DNA of 64,000 nt from Bradyrhizobium sp. WSM471 (GTDB lineage: Bacteria > Pseudomonadota > Alphaproteobacteria > Rhizobiales > Xanthobacteraceae). Below are positions 53,587-61,975 of the stretch, in pieces. Both the position numbers and the translations under genes were made by a program. How positions within the stretch are numbered: position 1 is the stretch's first letter; each line of letters starts with the position of its first letter. The stretch covers positions 2,418,001-2,482,000 of the forward strand of contig NZ_CM001442.1 in assembly GCF_000244915.1 (NCBI RefSeq). The letters are read 5' to 3'. The notes beneath the pieces were generated by a model that saw only the letters and a list, made by a program, of their open reading frames with translations, was not told the DNA's origin and did not search any database.

Positions 53587-56500
53587 ATGAAGCGCTTCAA
53601 TCTTTCGGCCTGGGCCGTCAGCCATCCGACGCTGATCCTGTTCCTGATGCTCATTCTCGGCGTCGCCGGGTTCTTCTCCTATCAGAAGCTCGGACGTGCC
53701 GAGGATCCGTTCTTCACGGTGAAAGTGGTCAACGTCTCCGTGCTATGGCCGGGCGCGACCGCGCAGGAGATGCAGGCGCAGGTCGCCGATCCCATCGAGA
53801 AGAAAATCCAGGAGCTGCCTTACTTCGAGAAGGTGCAGACCTATTCCAAGCCCGGCTTCACCGCGCTCCAGGTCACCTTCCGCGATTCCACGCCGCCGAA
53901 GGACGTGCCGTATCTCTTTTATCTCCTGCGCAAGAAGCTGGCCGACGTGCAGGGCCAATTGCCTTCGGGGATTTTGGGACCCGTCGTCAACGACGAGTTC
54001 TCCGACGTCGATTCCATCCTCTACATGATGACCGGCGACGGCGCCGACTACGCCCAGCTCAAGAAGGTCTCGGAGGGTTTCCGTCAGCGCCTTCTGAAGG
54101 TGCCGGGCGTAACCAAGGTCGACGTCTACGGCAACCAGGATGAGCGCATCTTCGTCGAGTTCAGCCATGCCAAGCTCGCCACGCTCGGCATCACGCCGCA
54201 GGCGCTGTTCGATTCGCTCGCCAAGCAGAACAACGTGACGCCGGCCGGCACGGTCGAGACCTCGTCGCAGCGGGTGCCGTTGCGCGTCACCGGTGCGCTC
54301 GACGGCGCCAAGGCCGTCGCCGAAACCCCGGTCGAGAGCAACGGTCGCGTGTTCCGCCTCGGCGACATCGCCACAGTCACCCACGGCTATGTCGACCCAC
54401 CGAGCTTCATCGTGCGCCAGGAAGGCAAGGCCGCGATCGGCATCGGCGTCGTCACCGCCAAGGGCGCCAACATCCTCGATCTCGGCAAGGAGGTCGAGAA
54501 GGCGACGGCTGAATTCATGAAGGCGGTGCCGCAGGGCGTCGACGTCAAGCTGATCGCCGACCAGCCCAAGGTGGTCGAGCACGCCGTCAGCGAGTTTGTG
54601 CACTCCTTCATGGAAGCCCTCGTCATTGTGCTGTTCGTGTCGTTCCTGGCGCTGGGCTGGCGTACCGGCATCGTGGTCGCGCTGTCGGTGCCTCTGGTGC
54701 TCGGCATCGTCTTCGTCGTCATGAACACGATGTCGCTCGACCTGCACCGCATCACGCTCGGTGCGCTGATCATCGCGCTCGGCCTCTTGGTGGATGACGC
54801 CATCATCGCCGTCGAGATGATGGTGGTGAAAATGGAGCAGGGCTGGGACCGCATGCGTGCGGCGTCCTTTGCCTGGGAATCAACTGCGTTTCCGATGCTC
54901 ACGGGAACGCTGGTCACGGCCGCTGGCTTCCTCCCCATCGGCTTTGCCAATTCCGCGGTCGGCGAATATGCCGGCAGCATCTTCTGGATCGTGGCGATCG
55001 CGCTGGTCGCGTCCTGGTTCGTGGCGGTGATCTTCACGCCCTATATCGGCGTCATGCTGCTGCCCAACATCAAGGTGCACCACAATCACGATCCGCACGC
55101 GGTCTACGAGACCCGCATGTATCGGGGCCTGCGCGCCATCGTGCAGTGGTGCGTCAACCACCGCATCACCGTGGTGGCCGCGACCGTCGGCGTCTTCATC
55201 GCCTCGATCGTCGGCTTCGGCCACGTCCAGCAGCAGTTCTTCCCGCTGTCCGAGCGCCCGGAGCTGTTCCTCCAGCTGCGCCTGCCCGAGGGTACCGCCT
55301 TCAACGTCACGGAAAAGGCGGTGAAGAAGGCCGAGACCATGCTCAAGGACGACAAGGACATCGAGACCTACACGGCCTATGTCGGGCAGGGTTCGCCGCG
55401 CTTCTGGCTCGGCCTCAATCCGCAGCTTCCGAACGAGGCGTTTGCCGAAATCGTCATCGTCGCAAAGGGCGTCGAGGCGCGCGAGCGCATCAAGGCCAAG
55501 CTTGAAAACGCCGTTGCCGACGGCGCGCTCAACGAGGCCCGCGTGCGCGTCGACCGCTTCAATTTCGGTCCTCCCGTTGGTTTTCCCGTGCAGTTTCGCG
55601 TCATCGGCCCCGACGCCAACAAGGTGCGCGAGATCGCCTATCAGGTCCGCGACGTCATGCGGCAGAACAAGAGCGTCAAGGACGTCCAGCTCGACTGGAA
55701 CGAGCAGTCGCCTTACCTCAAGCTCGTCGTCGACCAGGACCGCGCCCGCGCCATGGGCCTGACCCCGCAGGACGTGTCGCAGGCGCTGTCGATGCTGATC
55801 TCGGGCTCACAGGTGACGACCGTGCGCGACGGCATCGAGAAGGTCGGCGTGATCGCGCGCGCCGTATCGTCCGAACGGCTCGACCTCGGCGCAGTCGGCG
55901 ATCTCACCATCACCTCGCGTAACGGCGTGGCCGTGCCGCTGCAGCAGATCGCCAAGATCGAGTATGCCCACGAGGAGCCGATCATGTGGCGGCGTAACCG
56001 CGACATGGCGATCACCGTGCGTTCCGACGTCGTCGACGGCGTGCAGGCGCCCGACGTCACCGGCCAGATCGCGCCGAAGCTGAAGGCAATCAAGGACAAC
56101 CTCGAGCCGGCCTACCGCATCGAGGCGGGCGGCGCGTTCGAGGAATCCGCCAAGGGCAACGCCTCGATCTTCATTCTCTTCCCGCTGATGGTCATGGTGA
56201 TGCTGACGCTGCTGATGTTCCAGCTGCAGAGCTTCTCGCGCCTGATCCTGGTGTTCCTGACCGCGCCGCTCGGCATCGTCGGCGCCTCCTTCGGGCTCAA
56301 TATCGCCAACGCGCCGTTCGGCTTCGTGGCGCTGCTCGGCCTGATCGCGCTCGCCGGCATGATCATGCGCAACGCGGTCATCCTGGTCGATCAGATCGAG
56401 ACCGACGTCTCGCACGGCCTGACCCGCCGCGAGGCGATCGTCGAGGCCACCGTCCGCCGCGCCCGTCCGGTGGTGCTGACGGCGCTTGCCGCCATCCTCG

Positions 56501-56724
56501 CCATGATCCCGCTGTCGCGCTCGGCGTTCTGGGGGCCGATGGCGATCACCATCATGGGCGGATTGTTCGTTGCGACCTTCCTCACGCTACTGTACCTGCC
56601 GGGTCTCTACGCCCTCTGGTTCCGCAAGAGCCTGGACGAGGCGGGCACGCCCGAGCAGCCTGCCGCGCCGCAGCATGGGAGCGATGACCAGCACGCAATT
56701 CCGCTTGCTGAGGCGGCTGAATAA
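53587..56724 (+). CDS. RND-family efflux pump (HAE1-type inner-membrane transporter)
   Basis: 1045 residues from ATG 53587 (GGAG upstream), a typical length. MKRFNLSAWAVSHPTLILFL opens the first helix. VDDAIIAVEMMVVKME carries the proton-relay Asp pair of helix 4; PLSERPELFLQLRLPEGTA begins the second periplasmic loop. Alternating long hydrophobic stretches give 12 helices. Paired with the lipoprotein adaptor. A 180-base spacer between the two genes holds no obvious promoter or terminator, so they are likely co-transcribed. Confidence 0.93.
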   Translation: MKRFNLSAWAVSHPTLILFLMLILGVAGFFSYQKLGRAEDPFFTVKVVNVSVLWPGATAQEMQAQVADPIEKKIQELPYFEKVQTYSKPGFTALQVTFRDSTPPKDVPYLFYLLRKKLADVQGQLPSGILGPVVNDEFSDVDSILYMMTGDGADYAQLKKVSEGFRQRLLKVPGVTKVDVYGNQDERIFVEFSHAKLATLGITPQALFDSLAKQNNVTPAGTVETSSQRVPLRVTGALDGAKAVAETPVESNGRVFRLGDIATVTHGYVDPPSFIVRQEGKAAIGIGVVTAKGANILDLGKEVEKATAEFMKAVPQGVDVKLIADQPKVVEHAVSEFVHSFMEALVIVLFVSFLALGWRTGIVVALSVPLVLGIVFVVMNTMSLDLHRITLGALIIALGLLVDDAIIAVEMMVVKMEQGWDRMRAASFAWESTAFPMLTGTLVTAAGFLPIGFANSAVGEYAGSIFWIVAIALVASWFVAVIFTPYIGVMLLPNIKVHHNHDPHAVYETRMYRGLRAIVQWCVNHRITVVAATVGVFIASIVGFGHVQQQFFPLSERPELFLQLRLPEGTAFNVTEKAVKKAETMLKDDKDIETYTAYVGQGSPRFWLGLNPQLPNEAFAEIVIVAKGVEARERIKAKLENAVADGALNEARVRVDRFNFGPPVGFPVQFRVIGPDANKVREIAYQVRDVMRQNKSVKDVQLDWNEQSPYLKLVVDQDRARAMGLTPQDVSQALSMLISGSQVTTVRDGIEKVGVIARAVSSERLDLGAVGDLTITSRNGVAVPLQQIAKIEYAHEEPIMWRRNRDMAITVRSDVVDGVQAPDVTGQIAPKLKAIKDNLEPAYRIEAGGAFEESAKGNASIFILFPLMVMVMLTLLMFQLQSFSRLILVFLTAPLGIVGASFGLNIANAPFGFVALLGLIALAGMIMRNAVILVDQIETDVSHGLTRREAIVEATVRRARPVVLTALAAILAMIPLSRSAFWGPMAITIMGGLFVATFLTLLYLPGLYALWFRKSLDEAGTPEQPAAPQHGSDDQHAIPLAEAAE

Positions 56725-56759
56725 GTGAAGATAAACTGCTGATTGGCGAGTCCTGACAG

Positions 56760-57359
56760 ATGACACTGGTTTCGGAACATATCGAAGGCGACACCCGGGA
56801 TCGTATTCTCGAGGTGGCCGAGCGGCTGTTCCGCCAGATCGGTTATCTCAAGACCACGGTCGGCGACATCGCCAAGGAGCTCAAGATGAGCCCCGCCAAC
56901 GTCTATCGCTTCTTCGAATCGAAGAAGGCGATTCATCAGGCGGTGGCCCGTTCGCTGATGGGCGAGGTCGAGCTGGAAGCACAGCGGATCGTGGCCAGGC
57001 CGGGTCCGGTACTGCCGCGCTTCCGCGAACTGCTCACCACCATCCATCGCATGAACACCGAGCGCTATGTCGGCGATTCCAAATTGCACGAGATGGTCGA
57101 GATCGCGATGCAGGAGGACTGGGACGTCTGCGTCAACCACATGGAGTGCATTGGCGGGGTCGTCGGCCAGATGATCGCGCAAGGTGTGGCTTCCGGCGAG
57201 TTCGAGGCGCCGGACCTGCAACTGGCCGCGCTCTGCGCCTGCACCGCGATGATGCGGTTTTTCCACCCCCAGATGATCGCCCAGTGCGCTACCAAGCCGG
57301 GCCCGACCATCGACCAGATGATCGATTTCGTCATCGCGGGATTGTCCCCGCGGCACTGA
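56760..57359 (+). CDS. TetR-family regulator of the RND operon
   Basis: 199 residues, ATG at 56760, 35 bases after the pump gene. Helix-turn-helix: DRILEVAERLFRQIGYLKTT, VGDIAKELKMSPANVYRFFE. The C-terminal domain with a Cys-His-rich loop (LAALCACTAMMRFFHPQM) may sense a ligand or metal. Being last in the pump operon it may repress from the palindrome at 52230-52255 (inference). Confidence 0.88.
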   Translation: MTLVSEHIEGDTRDRILEVAERLFRQIGYLKTTVGDIAKELKMSPANVYRFFESKKAIHQAVARSLMGEVELEAQRIVARPGPVLPRFRELLTTIHRMNTERYVGDSKLHEMVEIAMQEDWDVCVNHMECIGGVVGQMIAQGVASGEFEAPDLQLAALCACTAMMRFFHPQMIAQCATKPGPTIDQMIDFVIAGLSPRH

Positions 57360-57394
57360 CGCGGCGACGGGTTTCCTCCTATAAGCAGGCCGAC

Positions 57395-57479
57395 GTAGCC
57401 CGGATGGAGCAAAGCGCAATCCGGGATGGTTGAGCGTTGTGCTGCGGCCCCGGATTACGCTTCGCTCCATCCGGGCTAC
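57395..57479. repeat. Palindromic intergenic repeat, family C
   Basis: 85 bases: GTAGCCCGGATGGAGC at the left pairs with GCTCCATCCGGGCTAC at the right, a perfect 16-base stem, and GCAATCCGGG with CCCGGATTACG within. A common dispersed element in this kind of genome by appearance. Confidence 0.88.
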
Positions 57480-57499
57480 AAGGACCAGGAAAAGCGCCC

Positions 57500-58123
57500 G
57501 TGACCGACAAAGACCTGCACTTCTACGAGCCCGCCAAGGGCCACGGCCTCAAGCACGATCCCTTCAACGCCATCGTCGCGCCGCGGCCGATCGGCTGGAT
57601 TTCCTCGCGCGACACCAAGGGCCACGTCAACCTCGCACCCTACAGCTTCTTCAACGCGTTCTGCTACGTCCCGCCAATCATCGGCTTCTCCTCCACCAAC
57701 TGGAAGGACACGGTCGAGAACATCCAGCAGACCGGCGAGTTCGTCTGGAATCTGGCCACCATGGACCTGGCCAGGCACATGAACGCGACCGCGGCGCACG
57801 TCGGGCCTGAGGTCGACGAGTTCGAGGTTGCCGGCCTCACCGCCGCGCCCGGCAGGCTCGTCAACGTGCCGCGCGTCGGCGAGAGTCCCGTCGCCTTCGA
57901 ATGCAAGGTGTCCGATATCGTCCGGCTCAAGGGCGCCGACGGCAAGGAGGCCAATGCCTGGCTGACGCTCGGCGAGGTCGTCGCCGTCCACATCGACAAG
58001 GCCATGATCAAGGACGGCGTCTACCAGACCGCCGCCGCCCGCCCGATTGTCCGGGCCGGCCGCAGCGGTGATTATTTCGAGATCAAGCCGGAAAACATGT
58101 TCGAGATGGTGCGGCCGGATTAG
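57500..58123 (+). CDS. Flavin reductase family protein (DIM6/NTAB-type)
   Basis: 207 residues from GTG 57500 with AGGACCAGGA upstream. N-terminal PFNAIVAPRPIGWISSRDTK and NLAPYSFFNAFCYVPP form the FMN-binding split-barrel signature; WNLATMDLARHMNATAA follows. Members give reduced flavin to two-component monooxygenases or serve as stand-alone oxidoreductases. The partner is not clear; fatty acid genes follow but a repeat separates them. Confidence 0.88.
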   Translation: MTDKDLHFYEPAKGHGLKHDPFNAIVAPRPIGWISSRDTKGHVNLAPYSFFNAFCYVPPIIGFSSTNWKDTVENIQQTGEFVWNLATMDLARHMNATAAHVGPEVDEFEVAGLTAAPGRLVNVPRVGESPVAFECKVSDIVRLKGADGKEANAWLTLGEVVAVHIDKAMIKDGVYQTAAARPIVRAGRSGDYFEIKPENMFEMVRPD

Positions 58124-58141
58124 GCGCCTCTCTCTCCATCC

Positions 58142-58247
58142 CGTCATTCCGGGGCGCGCCGCTAGGCGCGAACCCGGAATCCATTCATCGACCGACGCTG
58201 CCGCACCATGGATTCCAGGCTCGCGCTTCGCGCGCCCCGGAATGACG
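58142..58247. repeat. Palindromic intergenic repeat, family D
   Basis: 106 bases between the flavin reductase and fadE genes: arms CGTCATTCCGGGGCGCGC and GCGCGCCCCGGAATGACG, and inner GGAATCCAT/ATGGATTCC. Same architecture as families A-C. Confidence 0.88.
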
Positions 58248-58348
58248 TGAGGACTGGCGCGGCCAGGCCCTCTCCCGGAACTGCCACCACGCCTCGGCCG
58301 TTATGGCCCTGGGCGGCCGCCCAGCCGCGTCAATTCGCGTCTTTTCGC

Positions 58349-58365
58349 AGGTGAAGTGTTCACCT
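58349..58365. promoter_or_regulatory. Perfect palindrome upstream of fadE
   Basis: AGGTGAA-GTG-TTCACCT, a 7-base perfect inverted repeat, ends 57 bases before the fadE start. The size suits a TetR or GntR operator controlling the beta-oxidation operon. Confidence 0.5.
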
Positions 58366-58422
58366 CCGCCGGCCACTTTCCGCTAAAATGCCCCATCACC
58401 GCGCCGATGCATGAGGTCCGCC

Positions 58423-60690
58423 ATGAGCTTCCGCCGCGACACCCTGACAAAGCCGATTTTCTCCTGGGCGCGCGGCGTGCTGCCGGCGATGTCGGACACC
58501 GAGCGCGAGGCGCTGGAGGCCGGCGACGTCTGGTGGGACGCCGATCTCTTCACCGGCAACCCTGATTGGTCGAAGCTGCTGAAGGTCCCGCAGGCAACGC
58601 TGACCGAAGAGGAGCGGGCCTTCCTCAACGGCCCCGTCGACGAGCTCTGCGCCATGCTCGACGAGTGGAAGATCTTTTGGGAATGGCGCGACCTGCCACC
58701 CGATGTCTGGCACTTCATCAAGCGCGAAAAATTCTTCGGCATGATCATTCCGAAGGAGTTCGGCGGCCTCGGCTTCTCGCCCTATGCGCATTCGGAAGTG
58801 GTACGCAAGATCTCGACCCGCTCGATCGCCGCCGCGGTGACGGTGATGGTGCCGAACTCGTTGGGCCCGGGTGAGCTCCTGATGCACTTCGGCACGAAGG
58901 AGCAGCAGCAGCGCTGGCTGCCGCGACTTGCCGATGGCCGCGACATTCCCTGCTTCGGCCTCACCAGCCCCGAGGCCGGCTCTGATGCCGCCTCAATGGT
59001 CGACACCGGCATCATCTGCAAGGGCACCTTCGAGGGCCAGGAGGTGCTGGGTCTGAAGCTCAACTGGCACAAGCGCTACATCACGCTCGGTCCCGTCGCG
59101 ACGCTGCTTGGCCTCGCCTTCAAGGCCTATGACCCCGATCATCTGGTGGGGAGCCAGGAAGAGCTCGGCATCAGCGTGGCGCTGATCCCGACCAACCTTC
59201 CCGGCGTCGAAATCGGCAAACGCCATCTGCCGTCGATGCAGGTGTTCCAGAACGGCCCGAATTGGGGCCGCGACGTCTTCATTCCGCTCGACTACGTCAT
59301 CGGCGGCCAGGCGCGGCTGGGGCAGGGCTGGAAGATGCTGATGACGGCGCTCGCCGCCGGCCGCGGCATCTCGTTGCCGTCGCTCTCCGCCGCCGGCGCC
59401 GCCTATGCCGCCCGCACCACCGGCGCCTATGCCCGCATCCGCGAGCAGTTCGGCATCTCCATCTCAAAATTCGAGGGCGTCGAGGAGCCGCTCGCCCGCA
59501 TCGTCGCGACCGCCTATCAGCTCGACGCGGCGCGACGGCTCACTTGCGCCGCGCTGAATGCCGGCATCCATCCCGCCGTCATCTCCGGTATCATGAAGCT
59601 GCACGCGACCGAGCGGATGCGCACCGCGGTCGACGATGCCATGGACATTCATGGCGGCAAGGCCGTGATCGACGGTCCGCAAAACTATCTCGGCAATCTC
59701 CACCGCGCCGTCCCTGTCGGCATCACCGTCGAGGGCGCCAATATCCTCACCCGCAATCTCATCGTGTTCGGGCAGGGTGCCATCCGCGCCCATCCCTATC
59801 TGCTCGACGAGATGAATGCGCTCGCGGATGCCGATCGCGAGCGCGGGCTCACCGCCTTCGACAAGGCGTTCTGGAAGCATGTCGGCCACAGCTTCGAGAC
59901 ACTCTTGCGCGCGTTCGGCCGGAGCTGGAGCTTTGGTATCTTCGCACTTGCACCCGACGCCGGCGACGCCAGGCCATTCTATCGTCAACTCTCGCGCTAC
60001 TCCGCGGCGTTTGCCCTCTGCGCCGATATGGCGCTGCTGACGCTCGGCGGCGCGCTCAAGCGCAAGGAGATGCTGTCGGCGCGCTTCGGCGACATCCTGT
60101 CCGAGCTGTATCTGCTCTCGGCCGCGCTGAAACGCTGGCAGGACGAGGGCCGGCAGAAGGAGGACTTTGCCGCGCTCGAATGGTGCATGGCGACGGGCTT
60201 CCGGACCATCGAGAACCGGCTTGCGGAAATTCTCGCCAATCTGCCGAACCGCTTCGTCGCAGGCATTCTCAAATTCGTGGTCCAGCCCTTCGGTGCCCGC
60301 GTGCTGGGTCCCTCCGACCGGGTCGTGCATCAATGCGCGAGCCTCGTGCTGGAGCCGTCGGCCGCGCGCGACCGCCTCACGCCCGATCTCGCTTATGTCG
60401 ACGACGATGGCGGCTTCGCCCGGCTGGAGCGCGCGTTCAACCTGGTCGCAGGCACGGACGCCATCGCCAGGCGCATGCGCGCGGCTCATATGAGCGAATG
60501 GAAGGATGCGGTGGCCAAGGGCGTGATCACGCAGGCGGAGGGCGAGCAGCTGGCCGCGGCCCGCGAAGCCGTCACTGAAGTGATCGAGGTCGACGATTTT
60601 GCGCCGGAGGCACTGTCGCCGATTTACAAGAAATCCGGCGACGTGCATCAGTTCTTCCAGGAACTCGGTGAACAGAGGGCGGCGAGCTGA
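58423..60690 (+). CDS. fadE: Acyl-CoA dehydrogenase, FadE type
   Basis: 755 residues from ATG 58423. IIPKEFGGLGFSPYAHSEVV and CFGLTSPEAGSDAASM are the acyl-CoA dehydrogenase N-terminal and middle motifs; RGISLPSLSAAGAAYAARTT and MDIHGGKAVIDGPQNYLGNL lie in the C-terminal domain. The extra C-terminal part from about residue 480 is the DUF1974 extension that marks the long FadE kind of E. coli. It oxidises acyl-CoA to enoyl-CoA with FAD, the first step of beta-oxidation. Its stop and the fadA start share one base. Confidence 0.93.
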   Translation: MSFRRDTLTKPIFSWARGVLPAMSDTEREALEAGDVWWDADLFTGNPDWSKLLKVPQATLTEEERAFLNGPVDELCAMLDEWKIFWEWRDLPPDVWHFIKREKFFGMIIPKEFGGLGFSPYAHSEVVRKISTRSIAAAVTVMVPNSLGPGELLMHFGTKEQQQRWLPRLADGRDIPCFGLTSPEAGSDAASMVDTGIICKGTFEGQEVLGLKLNWHKRYITLGPVATLLGLAFKAYDPDHLVGSQEELGISVALIPTNLPGVEIGKRHLPSMQVFQNGPNWGRDVFIPLDYVIGGQARLGQGWKMLMTALAAGRGISLPSLSAAGAAYAARTTGAYARIREQFGISISKFEGVEEPLARIVATAYQLDAARRLTCAALNAGIHPAVISGIMKLHATERMRTAVDDAMDIHGGKAVIDGPQNYLGNLHRAVPVGITVEGANILTRNLIVFGQGAIRAHPYLLDEMNALADADRERGLTAFDKAFWKHVGHSFETLLRAFGRSWSFGIFALAPDAGDARPFYRQLSRYSAAFALCADMALLTLGGALKRKEMLSARFGDILSELYLLSAALKRWQDEGRQKEDFAALEWCMATGFRTIENRLAEILANLPNRFVAGILKFVVQPFGARVLGPSDRVVHQCASLVLEPSAARDRLTPDLAYVDDDGGFARLERAFNLVAGTDAIARRMRAAHMSEWKDAVAKGVITQAEGEQLAAAREAVTEVIEVDDFAPEALSPIYKKSGDVHQFFQELGEQRAAS

Positions 60691-61973
60691 TGGCACGACC
60701 GGTTTTCATCGTCGACGGCAGCCGGACGCCGTTTTTGAAGGCGCGTTCGGGGCCGGGGCCGTTCACGCCGGTCGACCTCGCCGTGCAATGCGGCCGGCCG
60801 CTGCTGGCGCGCCAGCCGTTTTCGCCTGATACCTTCGACCAGGTCATCCTCGGCTGCGTCAACGTGATCGCGGACGAGATGAACCCTGCTCGCGTGGCCG
60901 CGCTTCGGCTCGGCATGGGCGAAGACATGGTCGCCTTCACCGTGCAGATCAATTGCGGCTCGGGCATGCAGTCGATCGACACCGCCTACCGCTACATCCG
61001 CGAGGGCCATGCCGACATGATCCTCGCCGGCGGCACCGAGGCCTTGAGCCACGCGCCGCTGGTCTGGCCCAATTCCGGCGTGCGCTGGTTCGCCGGCCTC
61101 GCCACCGCCAAGGGCGTCGCCGCGAAGCTTGCCGAAGCCTTCAAGCTGCGGCCGCGCTATCTCAAGCCGATCATCGGCCTGGAACGCGGGCTGACCGATC
61201 CCATTACCGACCTGAACATGGGCCAGACGGCCGAACTCGTTGGCCATCTTTTCGGCATCACCCGCGCGCAGTCCGATGCCTATGCCGCCGAGAGCCATCG
61301 CCGGCTCGCGCATGCGCAGGCAGAAGGTTTTCTCAAGGGCGAGGTCGAGACTGCGTTCTCCCGCGACGGAAAATTCTTCGACCATGATGATGGCGTGCGT
61401 CCGGACTCGACGGCCGAGACGCTCGCCAAGCTGAGGCCGGTGTTCGAGCGTCCCTGGGGCCAGGTCACTGCCGGCAATTCCTCGCAGATCACCGACGGCG
61501 CGTCCTGGGTGATCCTGGCGTCTGACGAAGCGGTCGCCAGGCACAAGCTGACGCCGAAGGCCGTCATCGTCGACAGCAACTGGGCCGCACTTGATCCAAG
61601 CATCATGGGTCTCGGTCCCGTGATGTCGGCGACGCCGCTGCTGAAGCGCAACGATCTCACCATCCAGGACGTCGAGACCTGGGAGCTCAACGAAGCGTTT
61701 GCCACCCAGGTGCTCGGCTGCCTCGCCGCCTGGAATGACGACAAGTTCTGCCGCGAGATCTTGGGGCTGGACGGCGCGGCCGGCGAGATCGACCGCGAAA
61801 AACTCAATGTCGATGGCGGCGCAATCTCGCTCGGGCATCCCGTCGGCACCTCCGGCAATCGTATCGTGCTGCATCTCGTCAATACGATGAAGCGGCTCGG
61901 CACGCGGCGCGGGGTTGCCACCGAATGCATTGGCGGCGGGCTCGGCGGCGCCATGCTGATCGAGGCGGTGTGA
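60690..61973 (+). CDS. fadA: 3-ketoacyl-CoA thiolase (acetyl-CoA acyltransferase)
   Basis: 427 residues, starting at the A of the shared TGATG with fadE. The nucleophile Cys is in QINCGSGMQSID; WELNEAFATQVL, GGAISLGHPVGTSGNRIV and the second Cys in ATECIGGGLGGAM complete the catalytic set. This resembles FadI/FadA-type thiolases. It cleaves ketoacyl-CoA to acetyl-CoA and a shortened acyl-CoA. Two bases separate its stop from the next gene's start. Confidence 0.93.
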   Translation: MARPVFIVDGSRTPFLKARSGPGPFTPVDLAVQCGRPLLARQPFSPDTFDQVILGCVNVIADEMNPARVAALRLGMGEDMVAFTVQINCGSGMQSIDTAYRYIREGHADMILAGGTEALSHAPLVWPNSGVRWFAGLATAKGVAAKLAEAFKLRPRYLKPIIGLERGLTDPITDLNMGQTAELVGHLFGITRAQSDAYAAESHRRLAHAQAEGFLKGEVETAFSRDGKFFDHDDGVRPDSTAETLAKLRPVFERPWGQVTAGNSSQITDGASWVILASDEAVARHKLTPKAVIVDSNWAALDPSIMGLGPVMSATPLLKRNDLTIQDVETWELNEAFATQVLGCLAAWNDDKFCREILGLDGAAGEIDREKLNVDGGAISLGHPVGTSGNRIVLHLVNTMKRLGTRRGVATECIGGGLGGAMLIEAV

Positions 61974-61975
61974 TC

